In this document: one piece after another, positions 56,240 to 64,000 of the stretch | Position numbering within the stretch: position 1 is the stretch's first letter | Layout of the letters: each line of letters begins with the position of its first letter | NCBI RefSeq assembly: GCF_037975245.1 | Contig: NC_092572.1 | Span: 29,249,989 to 29,313,988 of the forward strand | Direction of reading: 5' to 3' | From: Apostichopus japonicus | Taxonomy: Eukaryota; Echinodermata; Holothuroidea; Aspidochirotida; Stichopodidae | Length of the DNA: 64,000 bases | Program-made: the position numbers and the translations under genes | Notes under the pieces: model-generated | What the model saw: only the letters and a program-made list of their open reading frames with translations | What the model was told of the DNA's origin: nothing | The model's database searches: none

Positions 56240-57239
56240 GGATAAATGTGTCCTACAAGCTCTTCTGTATGGAAACGTAGTGCAAAAACATCAGGACAGC
56301 AAGGCTTCTTTGGAATATGCCTTTTCATCTTAATTTCATTTCTTAATGGCAGGATTTATTGAGGAACTTTAGACCAATTTCGCTACATGATGAACGGCTG
56401 AAATATATGGTCATTAATAATTTCTTGCATGATACTATTTGGACAGACACAAATGAATGGAAATATCAATTTAATTTAAAATTTATTGCAAATTTAATTC
56501 TCCTTCATGTTCTCTGCTGTATAAGATAAATACATTTCTAAGAAATGACAAAAGTGCTGCAAGACTCGTGCAACATCCTACGTCTATTGTGACATAGAAC
56601 AACTGTATCTGTTTCTTTATTTTAGTACAAGCTGTTTCAAATACTTTGTTTTATAAAAATCATCCAATTTCCCTTCTACTTTTAATACTAATGCTTGACA
56701 ACCATTGACAATAACAGATAGCCTCACATCTAGTAACTTTTGAAATCTTGGGGATCTCAAGACAAAATGACATTCACATGGGAAAAAAAGGTTACATAAA
56801 TCAAAGTAAACCATGCTTTGGCGTCCACAGTTGTAGCCTAGCAGTATTTGTTGGTCAGGCAATCAATTAAAGGTAGACTATTGTTAATCCAATTATCGAC
56901 GGGCTGTGAATGTTAACTATGGTGAAAATACTTGGGAATTCCTTTTCATGTGATATATTTTAAGATTGGGCAATGCCTAGCTGGTTGGAAATGGTACTTG
57001 GGAAGCAATATAAAATCATATGGTATAGGAGCAGAGGGTTTGTGTAGGGTGTTTTCGTGTTCATGACATGTCAACCATCGAATCATGATATATTGCCTGC
57101 ACAGTCAGACAGTGCATTATTCATTAGAAGGTATTTCCAAACGAATATCTCACCATGCACAACTGGTATTGATAAACACCAAAAACGTTTGTTGCTACGA
57201 TGTATTGTTAATGGGCATAAAGGCCTCTAAGCTATATCA
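56240..57239. other. Non-coding
   Basis: No exon or clear repeat. Confidence 0.35.
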
Positions 57240-57385
57240 ATTATTTTTAACAAAAATCAGCTGAAAGTTATGTTGCATTGGCTTCAAATATGCCAGATAC
57301 TAAAATATGGTTACCTATGGTCAAAATTATTAAACTGTTTTTGTACCACCTGTAGGAAATTTACCTCACTGGGACATTCTGTCCT
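57240..57385 (+). repeat. Dispersed repeat, partner of 24120-24255
   Basis: Same order of conserved strings as at 24120-24255, ending TTTACCTCACTGGGACATTC. Confidence 0.7.
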
Positions 57386-57879
57386 TTTGCATGTTCTTTT
57401 AAAATGTCTGAGAAAAATTTGGAGATTATAAAGACCTCAAGGAAAGTACTTCTTGATGTCACAATACAACTTTGTGGCCTATACAGACTACCTTCAAATG
57501 ACATGCTGCTGGTCACACTAAGTATCAGGCTTAACATAAATACTGGGAAAGGAGGCTGTGTGAGAACCAGTTCTACTATACTCAGATTGTTTAGTGTTAG
57601 TCAAAGTATCTCAATGACTATTGTTCAAATGTTGGAAAAGAAAAAAAATCAATTAGGGCTAATTTGGAAATGCAAGCTGAAGCCAGTAAAATCATATTTG
57701 TACACAATTCACACAACTTGGTATCTGTTAACATTTCTCTTGCTTTTGTCTACATATTTGGCCCACCTTTTCCTTTGACATTAAATAAATATTCTTTGCA
57801 CTAAAAGTTTGGTCTTGACACAGTCAACAGTATAATCACCTGAATCCTTTACTGGGGAGCATCCAAGGCCAGTCAACAC

Positions 57880-57985
57880 TGAAAATAAAAATACACATAC
57901 ATACACACACATACATATACATATATACACACATATACACACACACATACACGCATACATATACACACATATATATATATACAAA
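57880..57985. repeat. CA/TA microsatellite
   Basis: Alternating ACAC, ATAC and ATAT units. Confidence 0.95.
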
Positions 57986-58070
57986 ACGTACAAGTGCAGC
58001 TGTCTACAATAAATTATCCAGATTACCATTTTGTAAATAAAATAGCAGCACGATAAATAAAACTATAATA

Positions 58071-58623
58071 CTATCTATACACATTAATTCTGAATTTTGG
58101 TGTTATTGCTTTGTGTCTCAGATTATACCTAGTAATTTCTCGAAGTAGAGAGTTAAGTTCGGTATGCAAAGAATGTCTGTCATTTCTCTGTATGCAATTT
58201 ACACTTCTAATGAACTCATTTTTAGCAGCATTGTTTACAGTACTCATAAGAAAGTTAAAATCTATATTAAAAATTCTAGAACAATACTTTAAAAAAAAAA
58301 ATTCTCTTATTATCTTTAATTAGTAAAAAGTGATACCAAGCAGAAACAGCATATATTAGGTGTGGTAAGATATTGGCAGTAAAAACTCTTTTGCTTACAT
58401 CAACATGAAAATATGGAACTATATACGATAGAGTTGAGACTATGAAGTACACCCGTTTAAGTATTCTGCTTATATGACCAGTGAAACTTAGTTTGTCATC
58501 AATACAAACACCTAGATATATTGTATGATGAGTGCGTTCTACTTCTGCATCTTTAATTGAGATTTTAGTTAACTTACATGATAAAAGACCTTTTCTACGA
58601 AAACGCTTATTCAGTTGCAACAA
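58071..58623 (-). pseudogene. Non-LTR retrotransposon reverse transcriptase, C-terminal end
   Basis: Minus strand. The first frame includes YLGVCIDDKLSFTGHIS, then YFIVSTLSYIVPY and ILPHLIYAVSAWYHFLL. These are the conserved thumb and post-palm motifs of CR1-, Jockey- and I-like elements ('yLGv.iD.kLsf..HI', 'iLPh..Ya...W'). The frame shifts at the A-run at 58291-58300, then continues NAAKNEFIRSVNCIQRN and TRYNLRHKAITP to TAG at 58071-58073. The 'yNLRhk' motif is typical of the C-terminus. The catalytic YADD part is missing. A one-base slip in the homopolymer would explain the break. Confidence 0.85.
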
Positions 58624-58629
58624 CTACAT

Positions 58630-60479
58630 AATGCATCACAGATAAAGAAACTATATCCCAGTTGTTACTTGCCTTGATATACTTGAATGGCATATGAGGA
58701 CAGCTGTCAAGTAGCATGTATGCATAAACCAGACTGTGGTTTCTATGATCCAACATGAGTATCCTTTCATATGAATGGGACATACTGACACACTTGATCT
58801 TTAGTAATACAGCAAGAAGTGACAAACAGTATATTCACAATGACAGATGCTGACACAAATGACCACTGATAGCCTGCTTGTACTCACTCAATGTGATATA
58901 TACTACAGTAAATATGAGATTTCTTCCAGCTTCCTCATCTTGAGATATCAAGTTTTAAAGGTTTACAAAATTTGACCACTGTTAATCTCCACAATAACAA
59001 AGGCCTCTTTTAGCCATGTGGTATACTTACAGACTAAATATGATATCTGTTCAGCTTCCTTTCTTGAACTTATAATTTTTACAAGGTTTTCACAACTTGA
59101 ACCCTGTTTACCCTTTGACATCCACCCCAAAAATATAGGATATAATCAATATGATTCACATACATGCCAAATCATACATTTTCCAAGCTTCCCTTCTAGA
59201 GATAGCGTGTTTGAAGCCAGGTGTCATACCGCACACACAAGTATTAACGCATAGGTTTATTAAATCAGCAAACAAATTAAGCATTGATATTGAGATGACG
59301 CAATATGACAAATCATTTTTTTCTAACCCATACCGTCACGACTCTAAGTTTATGCTTAGAACTAACAATGAATGTATGCTATATCAAGTGAGCTGGCTTC
59401 CCTCATCTTGGAAAGATAATTGTTCTGCTTGTTTTAGCCAGTTTTCTGTTAATTAGTACCTATTCGTGTGACCAAAGCAAAGCATAGCAGAACAGAATTT
59501 AAAAAATTAGATGGTGAATGTAAAAATTCCATTTACCTGAAGAGAGACGAACTAACTGCCATTTACTGTCCTGGATGTGACACATGAGTTTATAGATTAC
59601 AACTACCAATAGAACAACTTCATTTCTACGTGTGGTAAAATATATGCTTGTTATGTGAGACTTTTGTTAGAATTTTGTCACCTTAGAGTCCTTTGAACTT
59701 CACAATCAACAAAAACAATCCCAGGATTTACTTATACCATCATTCTGACTGGAGTTCTCTGGGAACATTGCTCTTGATTCAACCTTACAATGCCATTACT
59801 AAATGCATTATAAGATAATAGGAATACTAATTCTATTCAGTATACTAATTGTGTGCACATTTTCCTCCTTGCCAGGGGGAGAAAAACAGACCCTTTGATA
59901 TATATGGAGGGGGAGGAAGTGTGTGTGTGAGGGGGGGGGGGGTTATGAATTGAATTGAAACCAATCTAGTGTGGTTTGAACAGAGGGAATGTGTGAATTA
60001 AATATTGCTTAATATAAGGACACTTATTGCCGGTTCCAAAAAGTGCTATCTGACGGCATTTATGCTTTGTTTTTCTTGTTGCTTGCTGTTTTTAATCTAT
60101 CTTGCACATATAAACATACTTAAACTTAAGCGGGATTTTTTTTTCTGGAATTGTCTATCAGTGGGGGTGGGGGGACAAACAATAACGATATGCATGAAAG
60201 AAAGAAACCTTTTTATCATAAATTATCAAGTTCTTGTCTTAACCACTGGTTGTTATACTCAAACACCTGATCATTTCCAACCTCATCATATTCAGCTTGC
60301 ATAGCCTCCCTTCCTATCCTGGTGAAATGCTCTGACCCTTGGCACCAACCTATACCTATACATAAAAGTTTAAAATTATTGACTGAATAGAGAAGTTAAT
60401 AAGTAACCACATTCAAGCTAAAAAAAATGCATGTTTACACCACATATCATATTGAAAAGATAATTGTGCATCAGGATCA
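58630..60479. other. Non-coding
   Basis: Degenerate repeats related to the GACCTTTGACC family (about 58850-59130) and a G-run at 59930-59942. No supported exon; the plus frame at 60005-60304 is hydrophobic and without splice context. Confidence 0.4.
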
Positions 60480-60606
60480 TTACTTTGGTAAGCTTTTGCG
60501 CAGTTGACTACAGGCTGCCTCAGCTTCTGTTTCGGTGCAACATGTGACAAGGTGGTAGAGATGGTCCACAGCATGAGAGACAAGAACGTCATTGAGGTAA
60601 TTCAGC
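60480..60606 (-). CDS. Terminal exon of a spliced gene, unknown
   Basis: Minus strand: acceptor CCTTTTCTGCAG, then G plus 41 codons and TAA (60480-60482). It encodes LNYLNDVLVSHAVDHLYHLV, then CCTETEAEAACSQLRKSLPK. The first G completes the codon left by the two bases at the end of exon 61795-61877, giving a continuous, probably helical protein end. Composition and phase make it a convincing gene end. I do not recognise the family. A possible further upstream exon of the same gene is the integrase-domain exon at 63691-63895, but its phase does not join directly. Confidence 0.65.
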
Positions 60607-60759
60607 CTGCAGAAAAGGACGCATGAATAGTAAGCATTGCTTCAAAGTTACAGAAATTAAGTAGAAAGTAAATATTACTGTGAAAACATGATTTCAGCAA
60701 TCATTACGAATGGGTACTTCAAATTAATGTATGTTGCAGCATTCGGTAATAACAAGGTG

Positions 60760-61220
60760 AAGCATTCAGACTAGCAATATTGTTTATTGCCACAAATGCA
60801 GATCTGATCCTCCATGAGCATGCGAGCATTCAGACTGTAGCAAATTGATCCCCCAATTGTGGGTCTGATCCACCGTGAGCATGTATGGAGTATATTCAGA
60901 CTAGCATGTTGTTCGCCCTTGTGGGTCTGATCCTCCTTAACCATGCAATAATTTATACTATAGGACGTTGATCACCCAAATTGTAGGGTCTGATCATCCT
61001 TGAGCATGCGAGAATGCAAACTATAGCAAGTTGATCGCCCTTGTACGTCTCGTCCTACTTGAGCATGTGAGATTCAGACTAGCAAGTTGATCACCTCATT
61101 TGTGGGGTCTGCTTGATCCTCCTTAAGCATGCGATTATTCAGAGTATAGCAACTTGAATCCCCAAGTGTGGGATCTGATCCTCCTTGAGCATGCGAGCAT
61201 TCAGATATACAGTATGGCAA
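60760..61220. repeat. About 62-bp minisatellite in the intron
   Basis: About seven degenerate copies of a unit containing GGGTCTGATCCTCCTTGAGC, ATGCGAGCATTCAGA and TAGCAAGTTGATC, spaced about 62 bp apart. It lies in the intron between 60606 and 61795. Confidence 0.9.
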
Positions 61221-61794
61221 GTTGATAGCCTATTGAAGTCTGTACGCATTCCTGTGTATTGTATCAAGGCCAAGCTTAGAGTGAGATCTGATCAAGTGTG
61301 ACCTATGTGCAGCACTAAGGTCACGTCTCGACGTAAGTCAGTGTTAGATTCAAATTTTCTGGCAGGACGGGCCAACAGTTCAAGCACTCAATCACAGAAA
61401 GTAAAATTCATGACAAGGCAAGGCTTAGGGCGATAAACTTACAAACAATGATATGACCAGAAGGACTGGATCCCATTTTTCAATAAAAAGTTCCTTTAAA
61501 TGCAGTGCTTAACCATTGAAAGTATACATATCATTACTATATAGCACAATAAAAGTTTGCAACAAGTAGCGAAACATCTAAAAGCGTTTGGCCGAGCGAT
61601 GATGATAGGTAACAGGTAGAGCACCTTTATCATTAATATTAATCAATATTTGTTTCTGTTTGAATTTTGAGAGTTGCTTAAGCACTACAAAATTTTGCTT
61701 GTAACTGCCAATGTATACCACTTAGGTTGGTATCAGTAACTGCATGATTATGGAGTGCATATAATCCCACTTTAATGAAATATTTAACACTTAC
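61221..61794. other. Intronic, non-coding
   Basis: No other signal. Confidence 0.4.
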
Positions 61795-61877
61795 TGTTCT
61801 TCAAACTTTTTGAGTTTCTTCAATTGGTCATACAACTGCTTCTTGGAACTTGAAGAAAAACTGTTGCAAACAGATCT
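61795..61877 (-). CDS. Internal exon of the same spliced gene
   Basis: Minus strand: acceptor TTGATTCAACAG, donor AACA/GTAAGT, 27 codons plus two bases. It encodes SVCNSFSSSSKKQLYDQL, then KKLKKFEEQ, a serine run followed by a lysine-rich helix. It joins the terminal exon (60480-60606) in phase. The start is phase 0, so the upstream exon must end at a codon boundary. The integrase-type exon at 63691-63895 ends one base past a boundary, so either an exon is missing between them or they are separate genes. Confidence 0.6.
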
Positions 61878-61879
61878 CT

Positions 61880-62040
61880 GTTGAATCAAAGCAAAGAACA
61901 CAATCATAGCACACTGGAAACTTACTTAACCATGAATTGTAAAAATAGGCCTGGGGGGGGAGTCTTAAAAAACAAATTTCCAGAGGACAAGAAATTCGGG
62001 CAAAAGTCCTGAAAAATTCGGGCAGCCTAAGAGGAGAAAC

Positions 62041-62096
<56 letters not shown>

Positions 62097-62689
62097 AATA
62101 TGCAGTAGCTTGCCCAAATCTTTTTCAAATTTTTGCCCGACAATTCATTGATTTTCTTTATTTAGCATCATGATGCCCGAATATTTCCGTGTAACACCAC
62201 CGTAAGCACAGCTCACCTGGGCTACCACACTTTTTGCGCGATCAATTTTTTTTCTAACTAGTCAACTGTATACCTGGACATCTCCGACATGAGTGTATAT
62301 AAGAAACATTTTCTTTTTGATGAAATGGATGGTGGGGGGGGGGGAGTGCCTACAAGCCTAGAAGTACAGGTTTATCATATTCTTTGTTACATTTTATACT
62401 GTTTTGTGAGACAAATTGCAGTCTCACCCGACACAGCGACACTATCCCGCCTACGTGTCGTTGAACAATGTATGTTTTTCTGGAGGTAGCTGAGTACTGT
62501 GTTAAAATAATAAATACGGTAACTAAATATGAGCTTAAAAAATATACTGTCCTATTTTTCCTCTTCAAAGTGATGTAACCATTTTTTCTTCTTCTAATTT
62601 GCCAAATTTTTGGGGAAGTGTCAATTTCTAAAATGTGAGATTATAAAATAAAGAATGTTTATATGCAACTTGCAAGGCCTCAGATGTGC
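61880..62689. other. Non-coding; (TA)n at about 62041-62100
   Basis: TA microsatellite flanked by related TTCGGGCA- and GCCCGA-containing strings (about 61990-62180). A donor-like CCCAG/GTGAGC on the minus strand near 62213 has no convincing frame. Confidence 0.4.
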
Positions 62690-62835
62690 CGTTTCCGGCA
62701 ATCTGAGAGGCTTTTTTTGCCAACAATTTTCTTGTACGCTACGCGCCAACCGATGGTGGCGCTCCGCTTAGATAGTGTCACAGGAACTTTCGGGCACAAA
62801 ACTTTCTGCCCCCCGAATTAAAATGGTCCCGTACG
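62690..62835 (-). repeat. hAT-type repeat family 2, copy C
   Basis: The reverse complement carries GCGTACGGGACC, CTATCTAAGCGGAGCGCCA and TAGCGTACAAGAAAATT in the same order as at 35066 and 36322. Confidence 0.75.
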
Positions 62836-62989
62836 CCTATGACCTCGGCCCACAACATTAGGCTTCTGTACTCAATGTGGTACAATTACATACCATATGC
62901 GCAATCGTTCCAAGCTTCTGAGATATTATGTTTAGGAAGGTGCGTTAGTGTAGGGACAGGTTAGAGGGGAGTGAGGTAACTGTTTGGCA

Positions 62990-63285
62990 TTTTTTTACTT
63001 CAAATGACCTTTATGACCTCCGACAAAATCAAACAGTTTCTTTTACTCAATGTTATGCACTATCTTACCAAGTACGAGATCTGCCCAAGCGTCCAATATT
63101 GAGATACCATGTTTACACAATTTCAGGTTTCACAATTTGACCCGAATGACCTTTGACCTCAAACAATACAATACGCTTCTTGTACTCAACAATGTACTCT
63201 TTTGCACAAACTATGGGATCAATCTAAGCTTCGATTTTTACAATGTGGGCGGTACAAAGACACGCACACACACGCCAGCATGAAT
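62990..63285 (-). repeat. Degenerate relative of the AGGTCA-rich element
   Basis: GACCTTTATGACCTCC, GACCCGAATGACCTTTGACC and, at 63255-63280, a GT-rich leader with TGGCGTGTGTG on the reverse strand. Same style as the element at 41928-44955. Confidence 0.55.
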
Positions 63286-63690
63286 AAATAGGTTACGATT
63301 ATTATCAAAGCCAGGAAAGCTGCTCTTCAGAAGTTGAACATTAAATTGCAGAGTTTCAAACTGACATCACATAAAATTATCTTCTCAAAACTAAAACAAA
63401 TGAAATTTAATTTCTGAAAACAATTGTCAGGAAACTGAAGTTTTCTTCTAATTAACTTATTCCCGTCTTTATTATTGTTGGCAATAATGGTTAATTTGTT
63501 AGGCCATTAAGTCGAAACTGATTTATTGTGTGAAGACAGCTACAGCACTTTACCCTCACATAAGCCAGCAAATACTCAGAACTGATTAAGTTGCTGATTA
63601 TTTTTAAGGAAATTCTGGAGGAATTATGCCAATCCTCCTCCTCCCCCACCCCCCCCCCCAAAAAAAAAAAATACTGCGAAGAAATCTTAC

Positions 63691-63895
63691 TTGTGCAAAA
63701 TTCTTTAAGTAAAATTGAATTGAATTTCTTCTTCTGAGGAAGGCCTGTGGTACTGTTAATAAGTGTGTACAGTACTTTCTCATTCACAGCCTTCACTTCA
63801 TACGGCCCAATTAGCCAAGAGTTTTCGAGCTTCCCTCCTCTTCGGGCATCCTTTCTAGCATTCCGTACGAGAACACTGGAACCAACTTCGAAGCT
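63691..63895 (-). CDS. Integrase C-terminal domain within a spliced exon
   Basis: Minus strand: acceptor TTTTATTCAG, donor ACAA/GTAAGA, 68 open codons plus one base. It begins SFEVGSSVLVRNARKDARRG, then GKLENSWLIGPYEV and VLYTLI, then KKKFNSILLK. The pattern 'vGd.Vlvkn...rkGgKle..W.GPy.v........Y.l......k...n...LK' is the SH3-like C-terminal domain of retrovirus- and Ty3/gypsy-type integrases and of host proteins derived from them (KRBA2- and GIN1-like). The domain binds DNA. Intact frame plus strong splice sites on both sides argue for a domesticated, intron-containing host gene over a simple element copy. The integrase core would lie upstream, beyond the window. Confidence 0.7.
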
Positions 63896-64000
63896 CTGAA
63901 TAAAATAAAATCCAGCATATATACATAAACATCATAATACAATGCATATGTTGCCATTCATTTAATTACAACTTCAATGTACAACATAGCATTATATAAT

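Noticed and set aside
57404-57778. 124-codon plus ORF
   Set aside because: No recognisable motif or splice context, and hydrophobic low-complexity end; probably chance.

Overview
The window is intron-rich, AT-rich animal nuclear DNA, crowded with transposons. There is no operon-like packing. Coding signal comes only as short exons with splice sites and as decayed transposon fragments. A tRNA-derived SINE, a Penelope-type tail, RTE-like and other non-LTR reverse transcriptase fragments, many hAT-type ends and the hairpins around CCAGGGAG and CATGGAGG suggest a marine invertebrate deuterostome. An echinoderm, perhaps a sea cucumber, is my best guess; this rests on impression and not on a marker gene.

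Layout. 0.9-11.2 kb: minus-strand relics. Two exons belong to a transposon-associated family here called 'SAMD3-like'. A transposase of the invertebrate 'DUF7869-like' type is split over 4.8-5.1 and 9.7-10.7 kb. A SINE and a TTAA-flanked element with long inverted ends lie among them. 13.8-23.0 kb: matching inverted ends with GGTTCT-rich inner repeats enclose two plus-strand decayed gene types (SAMD3-like and a C2H2 protein), with nested RTE-like and MITE insertions. 23-29 kb: tandem repeats and a 2.7-kb element with about 409-bp inverted arms. 29.7-33.4 kb: a second TTAA element, then a hAT-type composite holding a transposase relic and a 72-bp leucine-rich-repeat exon. 34.3-38.5 kb: an inverted pair of promoter-like segments encloses a 956-bp element that has 10-bp flanking direct repeats. 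39.4 and 45.8 kb: two phase-compatible exons of an unknown gene. 41.9-45.0 kb: an element made of repeats rich in AGGTCA half-sites. 46.3-48.4 kb: a satellite with a conserved hairpin and higher-order structure. 49.1-49.7 kb: a Penelope-like 3' end. 50.4-53.0 kb: more SAMD3-like and C2H2-protein exons (minus). 58.1-58.6 kb: a non-LTR reverse transcriptase end. 60.5-63.9 kb: minus-strand spliced exons, one coding for an integrase C-terminal domain.

No tRNA or rRNA gene, CRISPR array or complete protein-coding gene was found. The likely host genes are the LRR exon (uncertain), the 39.4/45.8-kb gene and the 60.5-61.9-kb gene, possibly with the integrase-domain exon upstream. All family names come from recognising motifs by eye, without database searches.
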